Assembly: GCF_023347535.1 (NCBI RefSeq)
Contig: NZ_CP094473.1
Coordinates: 186,001 to 250,000 of the forward strand
Direction of reading: 5' to 3'
DNA length: 64,000 bases
Source of the DNA: Faecalibacterium sp. HTF-F
GTDB taxonomy: Bacteria; Bacillota; Clostridia; Oscillospirales; Ruminococcaceae
Shown: positions 39,961 to 49,220 of the stretch, one piece after another
How positions within the stretch are numbered: position 1 is the first letter of the stretch
Layout of the letters: every line of letters begins with the position of its first letter
Made by a program: the position numbers and the translations under genes
Notes under the pieces: generated by a model
The model's database searches: none
The model's input: the letters and a program-made list of their open reading frames with translations, nothing else
Told to the model about the DNA's origin: nothing

Positions 39961-40136
39961 GCATATGTGGGTCGCTGATATGGAGTTTGCCGTTGCTCCT
40001 GAGATCGTGGATAGCAGCCCTCCGAAATCACCGTTTTCTCTGCACAGAAAACAGGATCACGCTTCTGATTGAAATATTACTTGATTTGAAACCGAATGTT
40101 AATTTCTGCGAGAAAATGAGCCGTGTATTTCAAACA

Positions 40137-40178
40137 AAAAACCGCCTACATCACAAACGATGCAGGCGGTTTTCTCGG
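40137..40178. terminator. Bidirectional terminator before the NifX-like gene end
   Basis: AAAACCGCC pairs with GGCGGTTTT around an 18-base loop, with A and T tracts on either side. On the minus strand it lies about 30 bases after the stop of the gene at 40205. Confidence 0.8.
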
Positions 40179-40204
40179 GGGAGTAAAACGGAAATCAAAA
40201 AGTG

Positions 40205-40615
40205 TTAGTGACAATTTCCGGTACAACCACCCTTGTCCTCATGGCAGGAATGAGAGCCGCAGGTGTGCCCCTCCTCATGGCTGTGATGGTCGCAGTGGGC
40301 ATTTGGATCAAAAACAAGATTTCCTGCAAGGTAATCCGCAACAACGCTGTCAGCTGCGCCAGAAATGCCGCCAAACAGCTGAATCCCGGCCTGTGCAAGA
40401 GCGTTCTGCGCACCGGCACCAATACCGCCGCAGAGAACGACATTTACACCGTTCTGAACAAGGAAGCCCACCAATGCACCATGGCCTTGACCATTGGAAG
40501 AAACGATCTCACTGCTCAGAATTTTGCCGTTTTCTGTATCGTAGATTTTGAACAGTGCGGAGTGGCCAAAGTGCTGGAACACCTGACCGTTTTCGTAAGG
40601 AACTGCGATTTTCAT
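40205..40615 (-). CDS. NifX/NafY-like dinitrogenase iron-molybdenum cofactor-binding family protein
   Basis: This 136-residue protein has the compact NifB/NifX/NafY fold: MKIAVPYENGQVFQHFGHSALFKIYD, VVLCGGIGAGAQNALAQAGIQLFGGISG. The last 30 residues form a His/Cys-rich metal-binding tail (HCDHHSHEEGHTCGSHSCHEDKGGCTGNCH contains seven His and five Cys). Many anaerobes without nitrogenase have such proteins, and their role in Fe-S or molybdenum cofactor handling is unclear. A GGAGA ribosome binding site lies before the ATG. Confidence 0.85.
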   Translation of the reverse strand: MKIAVPYENGQVFQHFGHSALFKIYDTENGKILSSEIVSSNGQGHGALVGFLVQNGVNVVLCGGIGAGAQNALAQAGIQLFGGISGAADSVVADYLAGNLVFDPNAHCDHHSHEEGHTCGSHSCHEDKGGCTGNCH

Positions 40616-40636
40616 AGCTGAATCTCCTTTTGCTTT

Positions 40637-40882
40637 TTAGCGTTTATCAGAATAATTGCAAATTTGGATGGCCGCACCATGCTCCATCCGCTGAAAGCCG
40701 TGCTTTTCATAGATCGGGACATTCTTTTCGTCCTCTGGCGTCCCCTCGATATATAGGTAGTTCTTATATTTTTCTTTGATACGTTCCAGCATCTCTCCGG
40801 CAATGCCTTTCCCCTGATAATCAGGATGTACCAGCACATAGTGAATTGTTTTGTTACTTGGTGGTGAACGGAACGGCAGCAA
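40637..40882 (-). pseudogene. GNAT acetyltransferase, N-terminally truncated
   Basis: About 80 residues carry the acetyl-CoA-binding core of a GNAT enzyme: IHYVLVHPDYQGKGIAGEMLERI, then YIEGTPEDEKNVPIYEKHGFQ. The first two strands and helices that normally precede (about 60 residues) are missing; the sequence upstream is unrelated and runs straight into the end of the flavoprotein gene at 40922. There is no ATG or ribosome binding site at the 5' side. It is probably a remnant truncated by rearrangement. Its frame is the same as that of the flavoprotein gene, separated from it by a single TAG. Confidence 0.7.
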
Positions 40883-40921
40883 TATGCGGCGGTGCTGCTC
40901 ATCATTTCTGCTCCCGGACGG

Positions 40922-42178
40922 CTATTTTTTCCGCTGCCGCTGAACACGGCGGGCGGCGTCCCGCCCGGCTGCGATCCCGCTGCCGAAGGCCCAGTGCAGA
41001 TTGAAGCCGCCACAGCTGCCGGCGCAGTCCAGCGTTTCGCCCACAAAATACAGGCCCGGACAGCCCTGAAACTGAAAATGCGCATCCACTTCCCGCAGCG
41101 AGAGCCCGCCGCCAGTCACCTGCGCCTGCTTCCAGCCGCAGGGGGTCAGGCCCTCAAAGCGCCAGTGTTTGGCGGTGTGGGCCAGTTTTTGCCACTGCCC
41201 GGCGGTGAGAACGGCGGGAGCGTTGCCGTCCCTCAGCCCGGCGGCAGACCACACAGCGCAGCCCAGCTTCCGGTTCAGCAGACCCAGCCAGAACCCGGCA
41301 GGGCTGTCCCCTGCCGTCTGGGCGGCATGAGAACGGAACAGGGCGGTCAGCGCTGCTTCGTCCAGCGCCGGAAAAAGATCCAGCTCCACCGCAGGAGCCT
41401 TTGGACTGCGGCCCGGTGCCAGCAGGCCGGACAGCTGCATGATGCAGATGCCGGAAAGGCCATAGTCGGTGAACTGCACCTCGCCGGTCTCTGCGGCCAG
41501 CACACGGCTTCCGTCCAACAGGGAGGCCGCGGCCTTGGCGCGGATGCCGGCCAGAGTCTTGTTGGGCTTTGCGCACTGCAGAGCGGTCAGGCAGGGGTAC
41601 AGCGGCTCCGTTCTGCCGCCGCACTGGGCGGCGAACCGGGTGCCGAAGCCGTCGGTGCCGAACTGCGGCCCGGCGGCACCGCCCATGGCGCAGATGACGG
41701 CATCCGCACGCAGGATCTCGGTGCTGCCCTCTGCCGTCTCGAACTGCACAGCGTAGCCGCTGCGGCTCTGGCTCAGGGTGCGCACGGTGCAGCCGGTGCG
41801 CAGCTGCACATGGTGCTGCGCAAGGTGGTGCTCCAGCAGGGCCAGCACGTCCGCTGCCTGATTGGAATAGGGATAGATGCGCCCCGCTTCGTCGGTGCGG
41901 GTATAGAGCCCCAGAGCGCGGAACCAGCCCAGCGGGTCGGCTGCGTTCACAGCGTCCAGCAGCGGGAGCAGCGCCGCCGGGTCGGCTGTGAAATACCGCT
42001 CCGGCGCGATGCCGGTGTTGTCCAGATTGCAGCGGCCGTTGCCGGTGGCCAGCAGCTTTTTGCCCGGCCTTGGGCTGCGTTCCAGCACGACCACCTGCGC
42101 GCGGGGTGCACTTTGTGCGGCGGCCAGCCCGGCGGCCAGCCCGGCGGCACCGCCGCCAAGAATGAGGATGTTCGGCAT
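40922..42178 (-). CDS. HI0933-like NAD(P)/FAD-dependent oxidoreductase
   Basis: This 418-residue flavoprotein begins MPNILILGGGAAGLAAGLAAA, an FAD-binding GxGxxG motif, followed by RPGKKLLATGNGRCNLDNT, the signature of the HI0933/YhiN family. The C-terminus has the conserved GLYFVGETLDCAGSCGGFNLHWAFGSG. The substrate is unknown. The start at 42178 is chosen by homology; the ORF continues 326 codons upstream through unrelated sequence. The stop is TAG (40922-40924), the only gene among about sixty in the window that ends in TAG. Confidence 0.9.
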   Translation of the reverse strand: MPNILILGGGAAGLAAGLAAAQSAPRAQVVVLERSPRPGKKLLATGNGRCNLDNTGIAPERYFTADPAALLPLLDAVNAADPLGWFRALGLYTRTDEAGRIYPYSNQAADVLALLEHHLAQHHVQLRTGCTVRTLSQSRSGYAVQFETAEGSTEILRADAVICAMGGAAGPQFGTDGFGTRFAAQCGGRTEPLYPCLTALQCAKPNKTLAGIRAKAAASLLDGSRVLAAETGEVQFTDYGLSGICIMQLSGLLAPGRSPKAPAVELDLFPALDEAALTALFRSHAAQTAGDSPAGFWLGLLNRKLGCAVWSAAGLRDGNAPAVLTAGQWQKLAHTAKHWRFEGLTPCGWKQAQVTGGGLSLREVDAHFQFQGCPGLYFVGETLDCAGSCGGFNLHWAFGSGIAAGRDAARRVQRQRKK

Positions 42179-42403
42179 CCTGACACCTGCCTTTCTCAGC
42201 AGAATTTCAGAAGCTGTCCTCATAAGCAGGGTGCTGTGCTTATGAAAACGGCTTTTTGTATCATTGTAGCAGAACCCTGCCGGAAACGCAACGAAGGGGC
42301 AGCATTCGGCGCAGGTCTTTTTGCGCGGGGCAGCAGGTATAAATTGCCCGGGCTGACAGATACTAGAGGTGCAGGCATTTTCAAGGAAACGGAGGAGCCA
42401 ACA

Positions 42404-42946
42404 ATGAAAGCAACAGGTATCGTGCGCCGCATCGACGAGCTGGGACGGGTGGTGATCCCTAAAGAGATCCGACGCACCCAGCGCATCCGCCGCGGCGACC
42501 CGCTGGAGATCTTCACGACAGGCGACGGCGAGGTGATCTTTAAAAAGTATTCCCCCATTGGCGAAATGAACGCAGTGGCGGCCCAGTACACCGAGGTGCT
42601 GAGCAAAAGCTTTGCGCTTACCACCTTTGTAGCAGACCGGGACCGCATCCTCACGGTGAGCGGGAGCGGCCGGCGGGAGCTGGCCGACCGCAGCATCAGC
42701 CAGCCGCTGGAAAAGCTGATGGATGGCCGCAGGCTGTACCAGTGCGAGGGCGTTGCGGAAAAATGCATCCTGCCCTGCGAGGGCTCGCCCCGGGTGGTGC
42801 TGTGCGCCGCACCCATCATTGCGTCGGGCGATGTGATCGGCGTGGTGGGGCTGCTGACCGAAGACCGCACCGCTGTGCCGGATGCCGCCCAGCTCAAGGC
42901 GGTGAATGTGGCGGCAGCGTTTCTGGCCAGACAGATGGAAGAGTAA
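42404..42946 (+). CDS. spoVT: Stage V sporulation protein T-like AbrB-family regulator
   Basis: This 180-residue protein has an N-terminal SpoVT/AbrB swapped-hairpin DNA-binding domain (MKATGIVRRIDELGRVVIPKEIRRTQRI, residues 1-50) and a C-terminal GAF-like domain, the SpoVT architecture and length. In Bacillus it controls forespore genes late in sporulation. GGAGGAG precedes the ATG. The open frame extends far upstream, antisense to the flavoprotein gene, and that part is not real. The spore genes gpr, spoIIP and spoVAC-AD-AE are also in this window. Confidence 0.92.
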   Translation: MKATGIVRRIDELGRVVIPKEIRRTQRIRRGDPLEIFTTGDGEVIFKKYSPIGEMNAVAAQYTEVLSKSFALTTFVADRDRILTVSGSGRRELADRSISQPLEKLMDGRRLYQCEGVAEKCILPCEGSPRVVLCAAPIIASGDVIGVVGLLTEDRTAVPDAAQLKAVNVAAAFLARQMEE

Positions 42947-42954
42947 GGCGGGAC

Positions 42955-43190
42955 GATTTTGAATGCGCGCCGCGCTGCTTTGCGCATATTCAGCGGAAAA
43001 ATTATTTATAATAGAGCAATGCCGGGCGGTCTGCAGACCGCCCGGCATTGCGTTTTCACGGGTGGGGTCGTGGCGGCAAACGGCATTTGCAGTGCTGCTT
43101 TCTGCAAAAGCGCGGCGCAGCGGGAAGCGGGCTTGCCCCCTCAGACGCTTTGGCAAAACCGGAAAGCCTGACGTACTGCCAAGGTCACAT
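42955..43190 (+). repeat. Composite dispersed repeat (B-type then A-type)
   Basis: The B unit (about 42955-43090) has GCGCATATTCAGCGGAAAAATTATTT, then a perfect 17-bp hairpin (GCAATGCCGGGCGGTCT and its complement, two-base loop, about 43016-43053), then TTTTCACGGGTGGGGTCGTGGCGGCA. The A-type unit (about 43135-43190) has CCCTCAGACGCTTTGGCAAAACC and its inverted counterpart. The flanks match 985-1101 and the inverted copy at 61740-61865, but the hairpin sequence is different in each. Confidence 0.8.
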
Positions 43191-43240
43191 CCCTTTTTAT
43201 GACAGAATTATGAATCTTTGATAACATTTTTCCAAGGGGC

Positions 43241-43268
43241 TTGACAGCACCGGAAAATTGGCTATAAT
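43241..43268 (+). promoter_or_regulatory. Promoter of the hrcA heat-shock operon
   Basis: TTGACA (43241-43246), 16 bases, TATAAT (43263-43268), directly upstream of the CIRCE operator. Confidence 0.9.
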
Positions 43269-43272
43269 GGTC

Positions 43273-43299
43273 TTAGCACTCAGGAACAAGGAGTGCTAA
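43273..43299. promoter_or_regulatory. CIRCE operator (HrcA binding site)
   Basis: TTAGCACTC (43273-43281), nine bases, GAGTGCTAA (43291-43299): a perfect CIRCE inverted repeat at the transcription start of hrcA-grpE-dnaK-dnaJ. HrcA should repress here until heat shock. Confidence 0.97.
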
Positions 43300-43334
43300 A
43301 CAAACAAAGCGAACGCAAAAAGGAGGCAGGCGCT

Positions 43335-44408
43335 ATGACGATGGATGCACGCAAGCAGCGAGTCTTGCAGGCGATCGTGGCGCTGTATGGTCTCGAAGGC
43401 GAGCCCGTTGGCAGCAGCGTGCTGGCAAACTACTTTGACATGGCAGTTTCCAGCGCAACGCTCCGCAATGAAATGGCGGCGCTGACAAAGCTGGGCCTGC
43501 TGGAGCAGCCCCACACCAGCGCGGGCCGTGTGCCCAGTGCCAAGGGCTACCGCTACTACCTTGATAATCTGCTGACCGACGATCAGCCGCTGGACCGCGT
43601 GAGTCGCGCCCGTGTGGATGCGGTGTTCGCAAGCCTCGACCACGAGCCGGAAAAGCTGGCGCAGGGCGCAGCCCGGGCGCTGGCCGCCATCAGCGGCTGC
43701 ACCGCCGCCATCAGCACCCCGTGTGCAGAGGATCTGTGCATTGCCCACTATGAAGTCGTTCAGGTGGGCCGCAGCGCAGCCGCTGTGCTGGCCGTGACAA
43801 CTGCCGGTTACGTCCGCACCCGTGTGGCGCGGGTACGCACCGGCCTCTCCCGCGAGAATGCGGCGGCTCTTGCCGCATTGCTGAACCGAAACCTCACCTT
43901 TGTGGCGCCGGTGGATCTTTCGCCCCGGCTGCTGGCAGAGCTGTGCAGCCAGATCGACCCGGAGCTGGTGCCTGTCATCAGCGCGGCGGCGGCTATCCTG
44001 CAGGATTCCGTCAAGCCTCACGTATTTCTGGGCGGTGAGCAGTATCTGCTGGACTGGCCTCAGCTGGACGGCAAGGTGGGCGACATCCTTACCCTGCTGA
44101 ACGACGAAGAGCAGGCCGCTGCCCTGATCGCTCCCCCGACAGACCGCAGCGAGAGCGTGCTGCTGGGCGAGGATCTGGAACCGCAGATCCCGGGCCTGTG
44201 CATCGTGAGTGACCGGTATCTGGTGGGCGGAGGCCTGTGGGGCTCCATCGCACTGATCGGCCCCACCCGGATGCCCTTCCAGAAACTGATGCCGCTGCTG
44301 CATTACTTTGCAGACCAGCTGGGCGAGGGCATGAGCGGCAAACGAAAAGACACCCCACAGGCTGCCGTACCCCGGCGGACTGTGATCTATAAGGAGGATC
44401 TGGAATGA
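43335..44408 (+). CDS. hrcA: Heat-inducible transcription repressor HrcA
   Basis: This 357-residue protein has an N-terminal winged helix (ARKQRVLQAIVALYGLEGEPVGSSVLANYF, SSATLRNEMAALTKLGLLEQPHTSAGRVPSAKGYRYYLD) and the C-terminal HrcA domain with GLCIVSDRY. It binds the CIRCE element just upstream, so it represses its own operon, and it is folded by GroE in other Firmicutes. AGGAGG is eight bases before the ATG at 43335. Its stop overlaps the grpE start. Confidence 0.96.
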   Translation: MTMDARKQRVLQAIVALYGLEGEPVGSSVLANYFDMAVSSATLRNEMAALTKLGLLEQPHTSAGRVPSAKGYRYYLDNLLTDDQPLDRVSRARVDAVFASLDHEPEKLAQGAARALAAISGCTAAISTPCAEDLCIAHYEVVQVGRSAAAVLAVTTAGYVRTRVARVRTGLSRENAAALAALLNRNLTFVAPVDLSPRLLAELCSQIDPELVPVISAAAAILQDSVKPHVFLGGEQYLLDWPQLDGKVGDILTLLNDEEQAAALIAPPTDRSESVLLGEDLEPQIPGLCIVSDRYLVGGGLWGSIALIGPTRMPFQKLMPLLHYFADQLGEGMSGKRKDTPQAAVPRRTVIYKEDLE

Positions 44409-45034
44409 GCGAAGAAGCAAAAAAGACGGCTCCGGCTCAGGAAGCGGAGCAGCCCGAAACGGCTCCCGAGGAGAAGGCCCAGCAGGCAGCACCCGAACAG
44501 GAGCCTGCTGCTGAAGCTGCCGACCCGAAGGATGACAAGAAGAAGGATGGCGGCTGGTTCAACAAGAAGGCCCGCGAGCTGGAAGCCGTAAAGGCAAAGC
44601 TGGACGCGGCCGAAGCCAACGCTGCACAGGCCAAAGACCAGCTGCTGCGCATGGCTGCCGAGTACGAGAACTACCGCAAGCGCTCCACCCGCGAAGCCGA
44701 CCAGAAGTTCAACGATGGCATTTCCTTTGCGGTGAACCAGATCATTCCCATTCTGGATACGCTGGAGATGGCGGCCAACGCCCCCACCACCGACGAGAAC
44801 TACAAAAAGGGCGTGACTATGACGCTGGACAAAGCTGCCAAGGCGCTGGACGTCCTCCATGTGGAGGAGATCGAAGCGCTGGGCAAGCCCTTTGACCCCA
44901 ACTTCATGAACGCGGTGCAGCAGATCCCCGCCCCGGACGGACAGGAGAGCGGCACCGTCATCACGGTCTACCAGAAGGGCTACAGGCTGGGCGATAAGAT
45001 CGTCCGCCATGCGACCGTTGTGGTGGCCGAGTAA
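44405..45034 (+). CDS. grpE: Nucleotide exchange factor GrpE
   Basis: This 209-residue protein has a long acidic, Gln/Ala/Glu-rich N-terminus (about 1-50), a coiled coil (about 60-110, AKDQLLRMAAEYENYRKRSTREAD) and the C-terminal beta domain (FDPNFMNAVQQIPAP, VYQKGYRLGDKIVRHATVVV). GrpE releases ADP from DnaK. The start overlaps the hrcA stop (ATGA) and GGAGGA precedes it. Confidence 0.96.
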   Translation: MSEEAKKTAPAQEAEQPETAPEEKAQQAAPEQEPAAEAADPKDDKKKDGGWFNKKARELEAVKAKLDAAEANAAQAKDQLLRMAAEYENYRKRSTREADQKFNDGISFAVNQIIPILDTLEMAANAPTTDENYKKGVTMTLDKAAKALDVLHVEEIEALGKPFDPNFMNAVQQIPAPDGQESGTVITVYQKGYRLGDKIVRHATVVVAE

Positions 45035-45135
45035 CAATGCAGAAACCCGCAAGGGTTTTGAATATAACATCCGCTTAGCAACATTTGAGCATCACATAAA
45101 CAATACGATTTGTTCTTTCGAGAGGAGTTTTCATT

Positions 45136-46965
45136 ATGAGTAAGATCATTGGTATCGACCTTGGTACTACCAACAGCTGCGTGGCTGTCATGGAGGGCGG
45201 CGAGCCCGTTGTTATCGCAAACTCTGAGGGTGCACGCACCACCCCGTCTGTGGTCGGCTTTACCAAGACCGGCGATCGTCTGGTGGGTCAGGTCGCAAAG
45301 CGTCAGGCCATCACCAACCCCGAGAACACCGTCGCTTCCATCAAGCGTTTCATGGGCACCGATCACAAGGTGACCCTGAACGGCAAGGAGTACACTCCCC
45401 AGCAGGTCAGCGCTATGATCCTGCAGAAGCTGAAGGCTGACGCCGAGGCTTATCTGGGCGAGTCCGTCACCGAGGCCGTCATTACCGTTCCTGCCTACTT
45501 CAACGACAGCCAGCGTCAGGCCACCAAGGACGCAGGCACCATTGCGGGCCTGAACGTCAAGCGTATCATCAACGAGCCCACTGCCGCTTCTCTGGCATAC
45601 GGCATCGATAAGGAAGAGGACCAGAAGATCATGGTCTACGACCTGGGCGGCGGCACCTTCGATGTGTCCATCATCGAGATGGGCGACGGCGTTACCGAGG
45701 TTCTGGCCACCAACGGTGATACCCATCTGGGCGGCGATGACTTCGATGAGCGCGTCATCAACTGGATGGCAGACGCATTCCAGACCGAGAACGGTATCGA
45801 CCTGCGCAAGGACAAGATGGCCGCTCAGCGCCTGAAGGAAGCTGCCGAGAAGGCAAAGATCGAGCTGTCCAGCGCAATGAGCAGCCAGATCAACCTGCCC
45901 TTCATCACTGCCGACGCTACCGGCCCGAAGCACTTGGATATGACCCTGACCCGCGCAAAGTTCAATGAGCTGACCGCTGATCTGGTGGATCGCACCATGG
46001 GCCCCGTCCGCAAGGCTCTGCAGGATGCAGGCCTGCGTCCCTCTGACCTGAAGAAGGTCCTGATGGTCGGTGGTTCCACCCGTATCCCCGCTGTCTACGA
46101 TGCAGTCAAGAAGGAACTGAACTGCGAGCCCTTCAAGGGCATCAACCCCGATGAGTGCGTGGCTGTGGGTGCTGCCATTCAGGGCGGCGTGCTGCAGGGC
46201 GACGTCAAGGGCCTGCTGCTGCTGGATGTCACCCCGCTGAGCCTGGGCATTGAGACTCTGGGCGGCGTGTGCACCAAGATCATCGACCGCAACACCACCA
46301 TCCCCACCCACAAGAGTCAGGTGTTCTCCACCGCTGCCGACAACCAGCCCTCTGTTGAGGTCAACGTGCTGCAGGGCGAGCGTGAGTTCGCACGCGACAA
46401 CAAGAGCTTGGGTGTCTTCCATCTGGACGGCATTGCTCCGGCTCCCCGTGGTGTGCCTCAGATCGAAGTTACCTTCGATATCGATGCAAACGGCATCGTG
46501 AAGGTCAGCGCAAAGGATCTGGGTACCGGCAAGGAGCAGAACATCACCATCACCGCTTCCACCAACATGTCCAAGGAGGACATCGACAAGGCTGTGAAGG
46601 AAGCTGAGCAGTTTGCTGCCGACGATAAGAAGAAGCGTGAAGAGGTCGATATCCGCAACGGTGCCGACCAGATGGTGTTCCAGACCGAGAAGATGCTGAA
46701 GGAGAACGGCGACAAGCTGCCCGCCGACGTCAAGACCGAGGCCGAGAGCAAGCTGGCCGACCTGAAGACCGCTGTTCAGTCCGGCAACGTGGACGACATC
46801 AAGGCAAAGCAGGAAGCCCTGAGCCAGGTGTTCGAGAAGATGTATCAGGCAGCCGCTGCCGCACAGCAGGCCGCCGGTGCACAGCCCGGCCCCGATGCAG
46901 GTGCAAACAACCAGCAGAAGCCCAATGATGACGGCGTTGTGGATGCCGACTTCAAGGAAGTCTGA
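45136..46965 (+). CDS. dnaK: Molecular chaperone DnaK (Hsp70)
   Basis: This 609-residue Hsp70 starts [20 protein letters not shown] and has the nucleotide-binding signatures [25 protein letters not shown] and [15 protein letters not shown], a substrate-binding domain ([15 protein letters not shown]) and an Ala/Gln-rich lid and tail ending [20 protein letters not shown] precedes the ATG. The 101-base gap after grpE has a small hairpin (AAACCC/GGGTTT). Codon use is strongly biased to C-ending codons, as in highly expressed genes. Confidence 0.99.
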   Translation: MSKIIGIDLGTTNSCVAVMEGGEPVVIANSEGARTTPSVVGFTKTGDRLVGQVAKRQAITNPENTVASIKRFMGTDHKVTLNGKEYTPQQVSAMILQKLKADAEAYLGESVTEAVITVPAYFNDSQRQATKDAGTIAGLNVKRIINEPTAASLAYGIDKEEDQKIMVYDLGGGTFDVSIIEMGDGVTEVLATNGDTHLGGDDFDERVINWMADAFQTENGIDLRKDKMAAQRLKEAAEKAKIELSSAMSSQINLPFITADATGPKHLDMTLTRAKFNELTADLVDRTMGPVRKALQDAGLRPSDLKKVLMVGGSTRIPAVYDAVKKELNCEPFKGINPDECVAVGAAIQGGVLQGDVKGLLLLDVTPLSLGIETLGGVCTKIIDRNTTIPTHKSQVFSTAADNQPSVEVNVLQGEREFARDNKSLGVFHLDGIAPAPRGVPQIEVTFDIDANGIVKVSAKDLGTGKEQNITITASTNMSKEDIDKAVKEAEQFAADDKKKREEVDIRNGADQMVFQTEKMLKENGDKLPADVKTEAESKLADLKTAVQSGNVDDIKAKQEALSQVFEKMYQAAAAAQQAAGAQPGPDAGANNQQKPNDDGVVDADFKEV

Positions 46966-47026
46966 TAAAAAACACAGCAGTGTGTGCCCGGCCAAACCGG
47001 CGGACGCACGCGTAGAATAGCAAAAG

Positions 47027-47058
47027 CCGCTCCGGTTTTGCCGGAGCGGCTCTTGCTG
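47027..47058 (+). terminator. Hairpin after dnaK
   Basis: GCCGCTCCGG-TTTTG-CCGGAGCGGC forms a 10-bp stem followed by TCTTGC, a weak T-run; it may be a partial terminator or RNA stabiliser before dnaJ. The rest of 47059-47225 holds GGGGGAAGG-type short repeats and no gene. Confidence 0.65.
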
Positions 47059-47233
47059 GTTTATAAGTAAAAGAGTTCTCGCTGCCGTAAAAGCCTTCCC
47101 CCGGACGGGGGAAGGTGGCATGACGGATGAGGGCGCAGACAACAGCTGCGAAAAACCAAAGCGGGAACTTTTGAACAGGAGGAACCGACCGGGGCGTTTC
47201 CCGGGGAGGGCGTTCCCGGAGAGGTGAGTGGAT

Positions 47234-48412
47234 ATGGCACAGGAAAAGCGTGATTACTACGAAGTGCTGGGGGTATCCAAGACTGCGACCGATGCCGAGA
47301 TCAAAAAGGCATACCGCAAGCTTGCAATGAAGTACCACCCGGACTATAACCCCGGCGATAAGGATGCCGAGGAAAAGTTCAAGGAAGTCAACGAAGCAAA
47401 CGAGGTGCTTTCGGACCCGAAAAAGCGCCAGCTGTACGACCAGTACGGCTTTGCGGGCGTTGATCCTACCTATGCGGCGCAGAACGGCGGCGGCCCCGGT
47501 GCGGGCGGTTTCGGCGGCTTTGGCGGCGACGGTGTGGATCTGGGCGACATCTTTGGCGATATCTTTGGCGGCGGTTTCGGCGGCTTTGGCGGCTCGTCCC
47601 GTCAGGCGAACCCCAATGCCCCCCGCAAGGGTCAGGACATCCGGGTACGCATCACCCTGAGCTTTGACGAGGCGGTGCATGGCTGCAAGAAGAACATCAC
47701 CTTCACCCGCCAGCAGGAGTGCACCGAGTGCCACGGCAGCGGCTGTGCTGCCGGTTCCAGCCCCGAGACCTGCCCGGACTGCGGCGGCCGCGGCTTCGTC
47801 ATCCGCCAGCAGCGCACCCCCTTTGGTGTGATGCAGACCCAGCAGCCCTGCTCCCGCTGCGGCGGCAAGGGCAAGCTGGTCAAGAACCCCTGCAAGGTCT
47901 GCCACGGCGCGGGCAAGGTCGCTGCCAAAAAGACGCTGGAGGTGTCCATCCCCATGGGCATCGACGACGATCAGAGCTTTGCACTGCGCGGCATGGGCGA
48001 TGCTGGTGCCAACGGCGGCCCTGCCGGTGATGTGATCGTCATGGTCACGGTGCGCCCCAGCGAGGTGTTCCAGCGCGACGGCTATGATGTGTGGGTCACC
48101 GTGCCCATCACCTTCAGTCAGGCCGTGCTGGGCGACACCGTGCAGGTGCCTTCTATTGACGGCAAGGTGGAGTACACCGTGCCCGAGGGCACCCAGAGCG
48201 GCACCACCTTCCGCCTGCGCGGCAAGGGCATCCAGTATCTGAACGGCCGCGGCCGGGGTGATATGTACGTCAAATGCGAGGTGGAGATCCCCAAGAAGCT
48301 GAACAAGACCCAGCGGGAGGCCCTGAAGAAATTTGAGGGCACCCTGAAAGAGGAAAACTACGAAAAGCGCAAGGGCTTCTTCAAAAAGCTGAAGGACATG
48401 TTCAACAGCTGA
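47234..48412 (+). CDS. dnaJ: Chaperone protein DnaJ
   Basis: This 392-residue type I Hsp40 has a J-domain ([24 protein letters not shown] at about 37-39 in KYHPDYNPG), a Gly/Phe-rich region (GFGGFGGDG), four CxxCxGxG zinc motifs ([36 protein letters not shown]) and the C-terminal peptide-binding domains. It stimulates DnaK ATPase. I took the ATG at 47234, better spaced from GAGGTGAG than the GTG at 47228. Confidence 0.98.
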   Translation: MAQEKRDYYEVLGVSKTATDAEIKKAYRKLAMKYHPDYNPGDKDAEEKFKEVNEANEVLSDPKKRQLYDQYGFAGVDPTYAAQNGGGPGAGGFGGFGGDGVDLGDIFGDIFGGGFGGFGGSSRQANPNAPRKGQDIRVRITLSFDEAVHGCKKNITFTRQQECTECHGSGCAAGSSPETCPDCGGRGFVIRQQRTPFGVMQTQQPCSRCGGKGKLVKNPCKVCHGAGKVAAKKTLEVSIPMGIDDDQSFALRGMGDAGANGGPAGDVIVMVTVRPSEVFQRDGYDVWVTVPITFSQAVLGDTVQVPSIDGKVEYTVPEGTQSGTTFRLRGKGIQYLNGRGRGDMYVKCEVEIPKKLNKTQREALKKFEGTLKEENYEKRKGFFKKLKDMFNS

Positions 48413-48429
48413 ACATAAAAAGCATGGCA

Positions 48430-48480
48430 TAACGCAAAAGCGGCGGCACTTCCCGGTTGGGAGGTGCCGCCGCTTTTTTG
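48430..48480 (+). terminator. Terminator after dnaJ
   Basis: AAGCGGCGGCACTTCCC and GGGAGGTGCCGCCGCTT form a long stem around GGTT, followed by TTTTTT. A sister terminator at 49152-49195 has the same stem with the loop inverted (CCCAACCGGG here reads CCCGGTTGGG). Confidence 0.93.
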
Positions 48481-48561
48481 TTGCAGCCACGATTCGCTGC
48501 AAATTTTACGTTGAATTTTACAGCATACTGCGGTATACTAAGGCTGAAAGGAGTGGATACT

Positions 48562-48816
48562 ATGCCCAATATCAAACCGATCTCTGACCTGAGAAACTAC
48601 AATGAGGTGCTGCGCGATGTAGAAGAAGGCTCGCCGGTGTTCCTCACCAAAAATGGCCGCGGAAAATACGCCATTGTGGAGCTGCGTGATTACGAAAAGG
48701 CGCAGGCGACCATCCGCCTGATGAGCGAGATCGCCAAGGGCCGCCGCTCCGGCGAAGAGGAGGGCTGGCTGAGCGTGGAGGAAGTGGAGAAATCACTTGG
48801 AATCACAAATGAATAA
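48562..48816 (+). CDS. Antitoxin, Phd/YefM family
   Basis: This 84-residue protein has the Phd/YefM N-terminal DNA-binding fold: MPNIKPISDLRNYNEVLRDVEEGSPVFLTKNGRGKYAIVELRDYE. The C-terminal helical part (about 45-84, RLMSEIAKGRRSGEEEGWLSVEEVEKSL) should wrap the toxin. It binds its own promoter in related systems. AAAGGAG precedes the ATG. The toxin gene overlaps it by eight bases. Confidence 0.9.
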   Translation: MPNIKPISDLRNYNEVLRDVEEGSPVFLTKNGRGKYAIVELRDYEKAQATIRLMSEIAKGRRSGEEEGWLSVEEVEKSLGITNE

Positions 48817-49147
48817 GCTACAATTATCAAGAGCGGCCCAAAAAGATCTTTTGGAAATAAAATCGTATATTGCTGTTGATTTGGAGAATCCCAAGGCAGC
48901 AATGGAGGTGATAAAACGCATCACAAAAAAGATCCGGCTTCTAAACGATAATCCGTTGATGGGAGCAGCTTTAGCATCGATCTCTGGAGCCAATAGTGAT
49001 GAGAGATTTCTTGTTTGCGGAAGCTATATGGTGTTTTACCGTATTACGCGTGAGAATATTTTTATCGACCGTGTTCTCTATGGCCGCAGGGATTACCTGC
49101 GGGTACTGTTTGACAAAACAGAACTGCCGGAGCAGGAAGGATCATAA
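48809..49147 (+). CDS. RelE/ParE-family toxin
   Basis: This 112-residue protein has the RelE/ParE plasmid-stabilisation fold: LSRAAQKDLLEIKSYIAVDLENPKAAMEVIKRI, then ERFLVCGSYMVFYRITRENIFIDRVLYGRRDYLRVLF. The C-terminal RVLYGRRDY is the typical active-site strand. It is probably an mRNA interferase or gyrase inhibitor neutralised by the upstream antitoxin. I chose ATG 48809 inside the antitoxin end; TTG 48797 is an alternative. Confidence 0.88.
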   Translation: MNKLQLSRAAQKDLLEIKSYIAVDLENPKAAMEVIKRITKKIRLLNDNPLMGAALASISGANSDERFLVCGSYMVFYRITRENIFIDRVLYGRRDYLRVLFDKTELPEQEGS

Positions 49148-49151
49148 ACAA

Positions 49152-49195
49152 CAGGCGGCGGCACTTCCCAACCGGGAGGTGCCGCCGCTTTTTGC
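49152..49195. terminator. Terminator after the toxin-antitoxin operon
   Basis: GGCGGCGGCACTTCCC/GGGAGGTGCCGCCGC with an AACC loop, then TTTTTGC. It is nearly identical to the dnaJ terminator except that the central bases are inverted. Confidence 0.9.
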
Positions 49196-49220
49196 TTGTT
49201 CAGGGAGATACAGGGGACGC

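Noticed and set aside
40892..42403. Long plus-strand frame leading into spoVT
   Set aside because: This part is antisense to the flavoprotein gene; only the last 180 codons (42404-42946), after GGAGGAG, encode a recognisable protein.
42179..43156. N-terminal extension of the flavoprotein frame (326 codons)
   Set aside because: It is antisense to spoVT and a repeat; the FAD motif start MPNILILGGG is the family N-terminus.
44980..47142. 720-codon minus-strand open frame
   Set aside because: Antisense shadow of dnaK, produced by its strong codon bias; no ribosome binding site or domain.
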